Origin: Thermothelomyces thermophilus ATCC 42464
Taxonomy: Eukaryota; Ascomycota; Sordariomycetes; Sordariales; Chaetomiaceae
Assembly: GCF_000226095.1 (NCBI RefSeq)
Contig: NC_016477.1
Span: 1,736,001 to 1,800,000 of the forward strand
Direction of reading: 5' to 3'
Length of the DNA stretch: 64,000 nt
The position numbers and the translations under genes were made by a program. Each line of letters opens with the position of its first letter. Position 1 is the stretch's first letter. Positions 1 through 11,033 of this stretch are shown here, one piece after another. The notes under the pieces are model-generated. The model searched no databases. It saw only the letters and a program-made list of their open reading frames with translations, and was not told the origin of the DNA.

Positions 1-1720
1 GCCGCCGCCTCCACCGCCCCGTCGTCGCCCGCCTCCCACCACAGCAGCTGCAGCGCCAGCCACGTCTGCGGCACCGCCCGCAGCCCCAGCGCGTTCCCTG
101 CCCAATCCCCCTGCGGTTGCCTGCCCGCGTATGATGATGATGATGATGATGATGATGGTGGTGGCTGGTTAGGGGTGGTGGACGACGAGGAAGGGGAGGA
201 GAGCGCGCCGACGCTCGCGTCGATGGGCTGGAAGCTGGCCACCAGCGTGCCGCCCGTCAGGGCCTGGATCTTGCCGACCTCGGGCGCCGTCAAGAGCAGG
301 TTGCTGATGCCCGAGTAGGTGGAAGGGGTGGGCCGGAAGGATGTGGTATACCAGTTGTATCTGGGCGGAATTGCATCGCGTTAGCTCTTGTCGTCCGCGC
401 TAGGTAATTAAGGCAACCCTGGTGCTGCCGCGCATTGAGCCGGCGGAGCGGGAATGGGAAAGGGGAGGGAGATGTGAGATGGGGAGAAGAAGATGACGAC
501 ACACCTGGGAAACTCGGGCTGGAGGAAGTTGGTCATGAGATCGTTGAGCGTGGTGAGCGCGGTCGCGTCAGCAGTTGGCGTGAGGTTGTAAAACGCGGCG
601 TATGCGGGCGGTTCCTCGACCGGCTTGAGGTAGACAAAGGTGACGAGGATGCCGTAGTCGGTTGCGTTGGTGATGGGGATGCTGATAAACAGGTTGGCGT
701 ACGGGTCCTTGTCCTCGGCGGTCTGGTACTGATGCAGCGCATCCAGCACCTGCGGCATCTGCTCGATGGAATATGTGCGAAGGCCGCCCCAGGCCTCCTT
801 GATGGGGTAGGTGGCAACGGTGAATTGGGTGACGATGCCTAGGTAGATAGGCCAGATAAGAGCAGGATGTGAGCGCACAGAACACACAGGCATGCAAAAG
901 TTGGTTGGTTGGGGGGGGGGGTCTCCGTCGGAGGAACGACGTACCAAAGTTGTTTGCTCCTCCTTTTAGCGCCCAGAACAAGTCGGGATGCGACGTGGAG
1001 CTTGCCGTGACCAAAGTGCCGTTGGCCAAGACGACCTAACAATAATCATTGCGCTTGCTGTGAGCACTCCGTAGCACTAATATGCTAACTAATGTGCCCT
1101 AGGGGACAGCGTGCATCCCAGCACAGTCACCGGCAAGGGAGGTAAACAAATAATAGGGAGGTAGGTGGTCCGATATTTACCTTGTACTCCAGCACATTAT
1201 CACACGCCAGACCATAGAGATTGGACAGGTAGGAGAGTCCACCTGGAGAAGTGAAACGCAGAGTAGAAGGATGGAGTCAGTCTCGTGGTGAGTTGTCTCC
1301 GGGCCTGAATAGACGGAGGGGACAAACCTCCGAGGACGAGACCGCCGACGCCAACATCACCGACTCTTCCGCCGACGACGGTGACGTTGAACGGATCGAG
1401 GGTGGCGTACACCTCACCCCAGCGGGCGCCCGGACCGATGCCGGCCGTCTGCCGCTCCTTGTCGTACGAGATATGGTTGAGCTTGCCCAGGGAGATCAGC
1501 ACGCCCGTATTGATGTTGGCGTCGAAGGGGGCGGGAGAATGCCCCCCCGAGCGCACCGCGAAGGGGACATTTTTGCGGCCGAGCGTCGCGACGATGCTTT
1601 GGACCTCAGACGCCGAGCGGGGAGACGCGACGCAGGACGGCTTCTGCCACGAGGTTTGAGACCTGAACTTTATCTGCGTGAGAATCTCTTTTGGGACCTG
1701 GGTTGATTTTTGTGTGTGTG

Positions 1721-1753
<33 letters not shown>

Positions 1754-2148
1754 TTGTTTTCACCCCCTTTTTGTATTAATTATCCTAATCTGCCGCCTCT
1801 TTCTCCAGAAACAAAACTCCGTCCCGAGTCCGCGGGCAACCCCCGCACTCACACCCGATAGGTTCCCATATCCTCGGTGAGGTTCCTCATTTTGCGGGGT
1901 CTCAAGTAGAAATAAAGAAGATTGGGTGGTTCGGCTTACCAATTCTCAGTGGAGAGCTCTTGATAGCCTGCATCAGTGGGAAGTGTAATAACTTCCCCCA
2001 AGACGCGTTGTAGTCCCTCGCACGTGGCAGCCACCAGGGCCACCTCATCTGCCGGAGATGGTGTGCTGGCTGCGACAAACGGGATGGCCGTGAGAATGGC
2101 CCAAACCCAAAGCAAGGACGCCACCGATGTCATGGCGGCTGCCCGCAC
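1..2148 (-). CDS. Secreted FAD-binding (BBE/PCMH-type) oxidoreductase, 3' end cut by window edge
   Basis: Flavin-dependent oxidoreductase of the berberine-bridge-enzyme-like family, which oxidises small molecules outside the cell or in the secretory route; the substrate cannot be read from sequence. Exons on the minus strand: 2148-1940, 1662-1328, 1242-1181, 1035-945, 838-505 and 360-<1, giving about 463 residues. All junctions are GT...AG and phases close. Residues 1-27 form a signal peptide. The FAD-binding part has FAVRSGGHS with His111, the expected covalent FAD anchor, then [20 protein letters not shown] and [14 protein letters not shown]. The last exon encodes a Ser-rich, repeat-coded insertion before [15 protein letters not shown]. 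By comparison with the paralogue at 6651-9503, about 70 C-terminal residues lie beyond the edge. Intron 1 carries a long TG repeat. It is divergently placed relative to that paralogue. Family call is strong; specific activity is unknown. Confidence 0.9.
1710..1755. repeat. (TG)n microsatellite in intron 1 of the FAD oxidoreductase
   Basis: Alternating TG with a few interruptions inside the 277-bp first intron. It also creates a spurious Thr/His-rich reading frame on the minus strand. Confidence 0.9.
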
Positions 2149-3337
2149 GAGGTCTGATGTGGGGGAGTTTCTGTGTGGCTGCTTTAGGTCGAATGAGGGA
2201 GGATATTAAGTAATAAGCTAAGGTTATGTATAATATACCTTTTGAGCTCTCTCAGAGTCCAACTACCTTCTTTTCGCCATGGGAGACCCCTCCACTCTTC
2301 AGTCCCCAACTCCGTTTACCCTATATATGTGCTCGCTGCGCAGCACACGGGCAACGCCAACGAATGCTCCAGAAAAAGGTCCCGCGAGGCGGACTCGGAG
2401 ACCCTAAGACCTCCAGTGGCCGTGTGCCACCGGCACCAAAACATAACTCTGGTACGGAGTTGGCGTGCCTGAGTAGGGCAGTGTTGGGCTCCCGAAGAAG
2501 GAGGGAGGAGGGGAGAGGTGACGGGCAGGGGGGGGGAGAGGGGCAACTCCGAGTCCAGGCAGCAACGTGGCGCGGTGTGTGGGCTACAGCTATAGGTTCC
2601 AGGTCGTGGGCTGTGCGGAATCGTCGTGCATGCCTAGTTTGTGTGTGGACGCGATTTCCGGTCGGTGGCTCGCCATCCAGACGTGCAGCAAAGTGTGGCG
2701 CCGTGCGGGTGAGTTTAAGGTACAGTGCAGGGAAGATCCGGCGGGCCGAGTTGTTATGGGTTGTATCGACGGGTTGTATCGACAGCAGTAAACACCGGGA
2801 CCGACGGCTGCTTTACCCGTGCTGCGCCGCCCAATATCATTCACCGCAATATCGCTTCACGGTGTTACACACTAGAATAGCGGCGTGCCATGCATGTGAC
2901 GCAGAATTAAGCGCCAGGAGTGGCTTACTACGCGCAGCCCACTTAGAGAGCAGCAAGAGGGGCTAATTTGCAGGTTTTAGTTTCTCTGATATGGGTGGGT
3001 TACAGTGTAGTAGTGGTTGTTCTAATAAAAATCACAAAAGTAAGACAATCCTGCCCTGGGAAACAGAGGGCAAAAAATTAGTAGGCAGATCTGCCAGTTT
3101 GTTTGAAACGCTGACCTCACAAGAGATAACTCGTGATTAATTAGCACAAGAAACTTGCTACTAATTAATATTAGTACAATCACCTGGGTCATCTCAATCT
3201 CATGATCTAGATATTATTTCATGACCTAGAGATTCATGATGGACGCGATCAACGCGTTGGAAGAACAAACACGGCGCTCCCAGATCCGTCTCGTTTCTTT
3301 CATTATTTCATTTCCCCCCTTTTTAATCTCTTGAGTG
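2149..3337. other. Intergenic region, no gene seen
   Basis: Spacer between the divergent promoter of the first oxidoreductase and the 3' end of the rhodopsin-domain gene. It contains open frames, the longest 246 codons on + at 2226-2966, but none has a recognisable domain or intron structure. AT content rises from about 2,990 on. Confidence 0.6.
2321..2330 (-). promoter_or_regulatory. Possible TATA box upstream of the 1-2148 oxidoreductase
   Basis: Read on the minus strand the sequence is ACATATATAGGG, about 175 bp upstream of the ATG at 2148. Position and sequence suit a core promoter; there is no other support. Confidence 0.3.
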
Positions 3338-5072
3338 TCATACTGCTGTCCTATAATGCCTCGTAATCACTCCGTTCTCCAGGTGGTATGGGCCCCTCTC
3401 CTCGTCGTCGGGCCCCGCCCCGGTCGAGCTCAGCTCGCTGTGTGAGATCTTGGATGGCGCGCCGTCCCTGGATGCCGTCCCGCTGCTGTTGCCACCGCGG
3501 AGCTTCTGTGTGCTGCCGCCGATGGTGTGGGTGGCCCAGTCGTACATGGGCTGATCCGAGTCTCCAAGTTGGATCTTGGCGCCGTTGTGTTGCTCTCGGC
3601 TGCGGCCAAAGGTCGAACCCAGCGCCGACGAGAGCACCTCGTAGATACGGCCCAGAGCCGGCCGCAGCCCGGGCAGCGAGGCGCATATCATGGCCAGCGT
3701 CGGCTCCAGCATGGAGGGGACCCAGAACGTGACCCCGTACGAGTCGAACTGAGGAGGCACAAGGCGGCTCATCTGGTAGTTGTACCCTGTAAAAATGAAC
3801 GAGTTAATTAGACGACATATTTCAGAGACCAGAATCAAAATTCAAACAGAGGCCAAAAAGGATCATATCTTCTCGGCCTGTACAGAATGGACAATACAAC
3901 AACTTACACCTTGGGTCGATATCGTATAGACGATTCAGCTCCCACGTGTACATGCCCAACTTCCACGCGGCCGCGGCGCTCGCGCTGGTCCGGAATGCAC
4001 AGTCAGTTTCACGTTTTCTCATTTTTTTCTTTTCCTTTTCCTTTTCCTTTTTCTTTTTTTTTTTTTTGCTCATGAGAACATTGTTAATCTGGCAGGCTGA
4101 CTTACGTGAAACCGAGGAGGAAGAGCAGCAGGACGCCGGCGCGCTTCTTGGCGGGCATGCGCAGCGACGCGATGGGAAAGACGGGCAGGGTGAGCAGGGC
4201 CAAGTCGAAGGCCAGGCTCACCGAGTAGAGGGCGATGGTCTCGTCGATGTAGACCCAGGCGTCGCAGTACATGGCGCTGGTGAAGGGGTCGGCGGCGTCG
4301 GACGTCTTGCGGCAGACGAGCACGGGGATGGAGCAGAAGACGACCAGGTAGACGAGCTGCAGCGCCAGGAGGATGTTAATTGTCCAGGCGTAGACGAGGC
4401 TCGTGGCCGGGTTGACAAAGAGGCGCCGGTAAAAGATCAAGAGCGAGGCCCGGATCGAGGTTGACATGACCGGGTAGAGGAAGTTGCAGGCCACAATGCC
4501 CTGGACCCCGTAGTGTCAGCAGCTTTTTGGGCTGGTTTCAGTCTCTTTCTCTCTCTCTCTCGCTCGCTCGCTCGCTCTCACCTTATACCAGAGCTGGATC
4601 TCACCCAGCGTCAACTCCCAGAGCGGTTTCCCGACCCCGGCATGGAGGTTGATGTAGATGGCCAAACCGGACCAGGTGAGGTAGCACAACTGTACATAAT
4701 TAACAAACGTGTGAGTTTGGATATCAGAACTGAGCTTTTATATTAACTTTTATTTCTTTTTCCTTCTCTTCTTTTTTTCTAATCATTTTTACTTTTTTTT
4801 CTCGTTTTCTCTTTCCTTATCTTTTCTTGTCTCTGCTGGTTGGCATCAGCGCGAGTAATACGTACCAGCGCAAAGGCTGTAGCGTAGTCGTCTAGCCCGA
4901 ACTTGCGAGCGGCTACGCGGAGGTAAAGGCGCCACAGAACCATGCCGCTGGCTGCGATGCACATGACGATGCAGCCGGCGGCGACGCCGTATACCTTGTG
5001 CGCATCGTTGAGCTCTGACGGCGGGGGGATGAGGCCTGCTAAGGGGTCGTTGGACGCCGTCCCGTTGACCAT
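3338..5072 (-). CDS. Rhodopsin-domain (PTH11/SAT4-like) seven-helix membrane protein
   Basis: Integral membrane protein of the fungal rhodopsin-domain family, which includes putative receptors; its ligand and partner are unknown. Five exons on the minus strand: 5072-4866, 4689-4582, 4500-4106, 3984-3908, 3786-3338. All have GT...AG borders and phases close to 411 residues. The start at 5072 precedes a short Asn-containing extracellular N-terminus, then hydrophobic helix 1 (YGVAAGCIVMCIAASGMV) and the loop LRVAARKFGLDDYATAFAL, matching the family's conserved D-D-Y region. Further helices follow (NILLALQLVYLVVF, YSVSLAFDLALLTLPVF), then YNYQMSRLVPPQFDSYGV and FWVPSMLEPTLAMICASLPG, a typical family ending before a polar cytoplasmic tail of about 110 residues. 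It lies between the two FAD oxidoreductase paralogues. The 4106-3984 splice is the least certain junction. Confidence 0.85.
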
Positions 5073-5663
5073 GTTGGCCGTCGAAAACGAACCTAGACAA
5101 ACGACAAAACCAACTAAACAAGCTGTTTGGTCGAATAATAGCGCTATCGAGGTTCCCGGGCGATCCGAGATCCACTAGCGAAAAAGTGGCTTGAGGGAGA
5201 CGCCGGGGTTGGCGAGCCGGCGCGCACCCCTGGGGCGGGTGGGCGTCAATAATAAAGGCCAAAGTTTGGGGGCTCTCTCAGCTGTGCGCCTGGGCTGCAT
5301 CTTCTGATGCCGTCCTCCTCCGTTCTCCTCCTCCACGTCCTCCTCTTTCTCCAGAGAGAAAAATCAGCTCACGGGATGCTAGCCGAGGAGCGGGTTTCTG
5401 AAGAGGCGAAGCTGTGCCGCAGCAATACCTCTTCGCGACGGTGAAACAGGGTGCGGGTATGAGACAGGCGAGAGGCCGGTGCTCTCCGGATTCTTCCCCA
5501 TCTCCGAACACCTTCCAGAGAGGGTGGGTAACACGCAACGAACGTATATACATACATACATACGTACGACGTATGTATGCACAAGGAAGGTATCTGCTTA
5601 CACATTCAGAGTAGGCACCTGTGTCAGGTAGGTATGTACGGTACTGAAGTAAGATAGCGAGGC

Positions 5664-5699
5664 ATGTATGTATGTATGTATGTACAGTACATACATACA
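5664..5699. repeat. ATGT microsatellite forming an inverted repeat
   Basis: A run of TGTA/ATGT units is followed at once by AGTACATACATAC, so the tract is a near-perfect hairpin. Similar ATGT/TACATAC tracts recur near 10,190, 10,397, 18,855, 23,790, 24,036 and 25,171. Confidence 0.85.
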
Positions 5700-5893
5700 G
5701 TAGAGCACCTTCTTGGGTAGGTAGTAATGCAGCCCAATACCTAAAGTCAATCAGGTAGGTAAAATTGTCAACTGCAGCAAGCGAGAGTGATCATCCGCCT
5801 GCTCTTCGTAATCGCGCGCCGAGACATCCGGGTTGCGGGTTGGAGGGTGTGATTGTGCGGCGCTGGTCTCAGCCTGTCCTGCTGCGATGCCCC

Positions 5894-5913
5894 GGGGGGG
5901 GGGGGGGGGGGGG
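5894..5913. repeat. Homopolymer G run (20 G)
   Basis: Twenty consecutive G after ATGCCCC. Length in the assembly may be unreliable. Confidence 0.9.
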
Positions 5914-6650
5914 AAGGACCTGGATAGGGGAAAAAACAGCCAATCGATGGTAGGGCAGGTGCCACGATGCACTGTTATCAAGCCTGCAACAACTATTGGC
6001 GCAGCGCCTGTCCGGGCTTGAGCCAATGCTGACAGTGCAGATGACCCAGTGCCAAACTTTCCGTCTTGGTGAACGGCCCGCAGTAGCTAATCCCTACACA
6101 GTACTTGGCCTGCAAGCAGGAACCTTCTGTTGGAATATGGTATATTAGAGAACGGGCAGACGAGAGCATCGGCATGGCCGAACTCAAGGGAGATTGCCAA
6201 ACCCCTAAACCTCTCTTCGCGTGTATTTTTTACACTTGCGGAGCGCTGACTAGCTTTTTGTACACTATATATTATTGGCAGTAGCGTATTGCTTTGAAGA
6301 CGATTATAAATGCTGGCGAGCAGCGGCCGTTCTTTCCCCAGGGTTCTGGGCTTTCTTCCCATCTAAATTAGTACCCTGCGGCAAGAAGTCCTGGGGACCA
6401 ACAAACTGGGGACCAACAAAAGGGGGACGGATGCACGAGCAAAATTCCCAACGTAACCCGCTAATATTAACTCACGCTGTGCGACTCTCTGAACCGCTGA
6501 AGCGCAGAGGAGTTGGATATCCCGTTGGCCGAACTGCAGTGGCCGCGTTGTCTCGGGGGATTTCGGTCGCCCGCCCAATGAGCCCGCCCGCCGCGCCACA
6601 CGAACCGTACGACCGTACGAGCGAGTATTTCAAGCAGTACGAGGAACGGG

Positions 6651-9503
6651 ATGCTGCTCCCCTCGGTCCTGGGGGCTCTGCTCGCGGCCTCCTGCCCCTC
6701 TGCCCCCACGCAGGCGCACGACAGACACAACGTTGCAGTTTCCGCCTTGGCTCGGCCGATCTCTGCTGCCGCCGTCCTGCTATTCTTCGGAGCACATCCA
6801 GCCATGGCAACCCCCGAGAGGAGCCTGGCCGAGTTTATCGACTCACTGCAGCTGCCTGGCCAGCAGGCCGCCGAGCTGACGGCAGAGCTTCAGAAAGATG
6901 CCGAACTGGTCTCGTTTCTCGAAGCTCGCGCCCATTCGGGTCAGAAGAGCAGCAGCAACAGCAGCACCACCACCACGGCCACGACCACGACCACGACCAC
7001 GACGACCACTCCCGCTACGACTACAGGTCTTTCCGCCGCTTGTCGCGTTCTTCAGACTGCTCTCGGGTCGGGAAAGGTTGTTAGCGCAGACAATGAGACT
7101 GAAGTGAATGCGACCTGGTAATTTTCGAATCCCCTCTCTCCCCCTCCTCTTTCTGAAACCCCTTTACGCTGCATACCGGTACCCCATTTGTTCCAAGACA
7201 CACAACTTCTCTCTCGGTTGCCCCCCAATCACATTGCCCCCTTTTCGCTGTACTCTAGCGTAACCCGTCCAAAGAGGACTGAAGCAAAGTACCAAGCAGG
7301 GGCAAGCAGGGGGAAGGGAGAGAGACATGAGACCGCCATAAAAAGGACTAAAAATATCACCAAGTGTATTACACAAAAACCGAAACAAACAGCAATGCGA
7401 GAATCAAACTAACCGCTGTCCGCTCGTGGCACCGCGAGGGGCGCGTGAGCAAAACAACAGGTCGGCAACAACGTGGCAGACACCCGCGTGCGCGGTGCTC
7501 CCGGACTCGGCCCAAGGGGTGGCGACGACGCTGCGGACGGCGCGCTTCTTCGGCGTCCCCTTCGCGGTCCGCAGCGGCGGCCACTCGCCCAACCCGGGCC
7601 ACTCGAGCGTCGCCTCCCCGGGCATCCTCATCGACCTGCGGCGCCTCGACGGGATCGCGGTCGGCCCCCGCGCCGCGACCGTCACCGTCGGGCCCGGCCA
7701 GCGCTGGGGCGCCGTCATCGAGGCCCTCGACCCTCACAAGGTCACCGTCATTGGCGGCCGTAACCCCACCGTCGGCGTCGGTGGGCTTATTCTTGGTGGT
7801 GAGTAATAATAACACAAACGGAAAAAGAAAAAAAAACCAAACCAAACCAAACCACACGCTCGAGGATGCCGCCAGGGTACCTTAAAGGCAGCAAGTTTTT
7901 TTTTGTTTTAACCGGGGTCACATGCTGATTTATTGATTTTCCTTCCCGTCTGTGGTGCTTGGCTCGTTGTACAGGCGGCTATTTTCACTTCTCGCCCCAG
8001 TTCGGCCTGGCGGCTGATAACGTAAAATCTTTCGAGGTATGTACCTTACCTGCATCCATGTACCTACCTCTCTATGTGCGGAGAGAAATACCCAGGGAAA
8101 AAAAGAAGAGAGAGAGAGAGACAACCTGCATAATGAGTTTGTTGCAAGTACCGGCCGTGGCTGATGATGCGGTTTGCTGACTCGGTCCGTCCGTCTCTGT
8201 CTTTTTCTCTCTTCTGCAGGTGGTCCTTGCCGACGGCTCGATCGTGAAGGCATCGGCTTGCAAGAACTCCGACTTGTTCTGGGCCCTGAAGGGAGGGGGT
8301 CCCAATTTTGGTACGTACTCTATCACCCCCCCTCTTTCTCCCTCTCCTTCTCCTACGGGAAGCTTACCGTATCCTGCAGGCATTGTCACCTCCTTCGAGC
8401 TGTATACCATTCCCGTACACGAGGTTTGGGTCGAGGGCCTCGCCTTCTCTCCGGCGCAGGTGCCCGAGGTGTTCGAGGCGTACGCCGCTTTCCAAAAGAG
8501 TACCACGCCCGACATCAAGGCCACCGTCAGCGTCGTCGTGTCGCTCGACATCGTCCTCGTGGCCCTCCTGTACACGGAGCCTGCAGCGAGCAGGCCCCAG
8601 GCCTTCAGCCCCTTTGACAAGCTGACGCCCCTCAGCGTCATATTGCCGCCGACCAATATGACCGTCCTCCAGTTCTCGCAAATCTCGGCAGGAACTCAGC
8701 CCAACACTGCTTCGCGGTACGTTACTCCCTCTCTCTCTCTCTGTGTGTGTCTCTGTCTCTCTGTCTCTCTGTACCTCATGTCATGCACCAGAAACCAGTG
8801 GGCCCTTCCAATTGGATTCACTCATATTGTCTGACACGGTCCCTCTGCCCAGCCACGACTACCGAGCCGCCTCCTCCAAGATTGACGCTCAGCTCTACAC
8901 GGACGTGTACAACATCTGGCTTGAGCGGGCCACCAAGGTGAAGGAGGCCACGGGGGCGAACCAGACCTTTACGATCCAGACCTTCTCCAAGAACCTGGTG
9001 CAGCAAGGTATCAAGAAGGGCGGGAACCCGCTCGGGATGCCGCTCGAGGACTTCCAATGTGAGTACCTAATCTATTCCCCCCCTTTTTTTTTTCCCCTTG
9101 GTTCCCTCCTCCCCCCTATTTGCCATGTACATCGGGGTGATCTTTTTTTCCTTTGGAATCCCCTCAATAAAGTAATTAATTACACGACAACTCACCCGGT
9201 CTCCTCCTCCTCCTCTTTTTCTTCGCAGGCTGGACGACCCTGATGGACTGGAACGAGGCGGCCGACGACGCGGCGGTGCGCAGCGCGGCGATCGAGACGA
9301 CCGAGGCGTGGGCGCGCCTGGGCGCCCAGCGCGGCCTCGCCGTCGACTACCTCTACCTCAACGACGCCTCGCGCGACCAGAACCCGCTCGCCTCGTACGG
9401 CCCCGCCAACGTTGCCCGCCTCAAGGCCGTCGCGGCCAAGTACGACCCGGACCGCGTCTTCCAGACCCTCCAGAACGGCGGCTTCCTCTTGCGCGACGTG
9501 TGA
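6651..9503 (+). CDS. Secreted FAD-binding (BBE/PCMH-type) oxidoreductase, complete
   Basis: Paralogue of the gene at the left edge and the same enzyme class. Seven exons: 6651-7117, 7461-7798, 7975-8036, 8220-8310, 8380-8716, 8853-9058, 9229-9503; phases close to 591 residues. The start at 6651 is chosen because it opens with a signal-like segment (MLLPSVLGALLAASC); the in-frame ATG at 6804 is an alternative. A Thr-rich linker coded by ACC/ACG repeats (about 6963-7020) precedes the FAD domain. [13 protein letters not shown] contains His197, the predicted covalent FAD anchor; VGVGGLILGGGYF and [14 protein letters not shown] follow. The C-terminus YLYLNDASRDQNPLASYG ... KYDPDRVFQTLQNGGFLL is the family's substrate-side ending. 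Exons of 338/62/91/337 nt mirror 335/62/91/334 nt in the first gene, so the two arose by duplication. Substrate is unknown. Confidence 0.93.
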
Positions 9504-11033
9504 TGTTTTTTTTTAAAAAAATAATAAAAAAAAAAACTGAGCGAGAAGGGGGGAGGGGCAGGTTGGCGGGCTGGTGGGTTGGCGGTTTTGGACGCGAACC
9601 TGTTAGGCACTACTACTATTTGCGCAAGAAGAGGAAGAGGAGGCGGAATTCATGGTGTGCTTGTGACTGTGTAATTATGTGCTTGTGTGTGCGAGTGGTT
9701 CCTTTCCTACAGAATCAGCTCCGTTCCGAAGGCTGGTTTCTACGGAAGACCCAAATATTTATCCAGTCGTCTCCTGAAAACCCCGACTCGATGATCAACT
9801 GGAGTATGAAGGTTGCCATGACCGTATCGTGTGGTATCATGTGAGTTGGTCTCTGTTGCCATAACCAGGGTGGCATCGCGTACGCGTGGTGAGGGGTTAT
9901 CTCCAGGGGTTGCAAGCGATATTGGAGGTGTTTTTGGGGCACCGAATCTCGGCCTGCGTGCGATCTCGGGGCCTCTCAAAAAATGGGCTCAATAAACCTA
10001 CGGTAACTTCTCTTGGGTTGGTATCTCCGGAGTTGATTGGCACGCGGGCTGCAGCAGCTACGTCTCATCGCATGCGATCCATCCTTGAAGGCTCGGCCGT
10101 CGCCCCTAACCTAGCGATCCCAACTGCGAGCTCATACTGTATAAGGTGATGCACGCAGTAAGCACCAGTTTGTATGAATGTACATACATACATACGACCG
10201 TACTGTATGTACATACAATACATACAATGCACCTAATTTTCTTCCGGATGGCACACCTCATAATTAGAGCGGAATCCATGCCAAGAGGGTAGGATTGGTA
10301 GCGTTGATCAGTCAGCACTTCTCAAGGCGTCATATAATTATAGGTAGGCAGTAGGCAGTCATTCCGCAGTTATGATGGTAGGTATTTATGTAATCCGTAC
10401 ATACATATACATACACACCAATATGCATGTGTTCTAAGAGGCTGCCTACACCGCCCTCAACTCTGGTTGGGTAACATTGCATGAGCTGCTCGCAACGCCA
10501 CGTCTCGGCGGTAAGCCGTTGGCTCTCGGCGAGCCACTCCGCTCTTCGTCACCCAGCATCTTGCATGGAGGAATCATTGGTAGTGTTCTGGTGCATGTGA
10601 GAAGTGAGAATGTCCTGTTTCTGCTGTGCACCTGCTGCTGCAGCAGGGGTAGGTAGGTAAGACAGAGGCGTCTGCAACGTGGAGAGTCTTGACTGGAAAA
10701 ATATACGCCAGACGTTTGATCCGTGATACACCGGGGTGCACATCTTACATGGCGCAGTGAAAGCATCGCAGCATTTCAAAATCTCCCTCGGTACATAATT
10801 ACATACCTGGTCCAGAATGCGTGTTGGGGGTGAGGTTGGCATCGGATCTGGCACCGCCCCGGCGGATATTGCAGATTCAGGGGGTAGATAACGGAACCGA
10901 CTCGATCAAAATCCGGCGGCTACAACGTCGGCCCCGCACTCCCACCTCACTCAGGAGGGGAAAAACAAGAATAGAAAGGAGCCAAAGAAAGAGGAGGAGA
11001 GTGAGCGACTGAGTAAGTGAGTGAGAGGCCCCA
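9504..11033. other. Intergenic region with TACATAC tracts, no gene seen
   Basis: Spacer between the oxidoreductase and the prenyltransferase, both on +. Tetranucleotide tracts lie near 10,180-10,220 and 10,397-10,425, including the palindrome GTATGTACATAC. Small frames, for example 10,446-10,854 on -, have no recognisable content. The last 200 bp should hold the prenyltransferase promoter, but no clear element is visible. Confidence 0.55.

Larger units (their letters stand above)
5073..6650. other. Intergenic region with microsatellites, no gene seen
   Basis: Shared 5' region of the divergent rhodopsin-domain gene and the + strand FAD oxidoreductase. It holds ATGT/TACA tetranucleotide tracts near 5,545 and 5,664 and a G20 run. 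Short frames on both strands show no domain. Confidence 0.6.

Noticed and set aside
2226-2966. 246-codon frame on +
   Set aside because: No domain, signal or intron pattern, and composition like spacer DNA.
6275-7084. 269-codon frame on +
   Set aside because: Another frame over exon 1 of the FAD oxidoreductase; the real frame has signal peptide and conserved splice.
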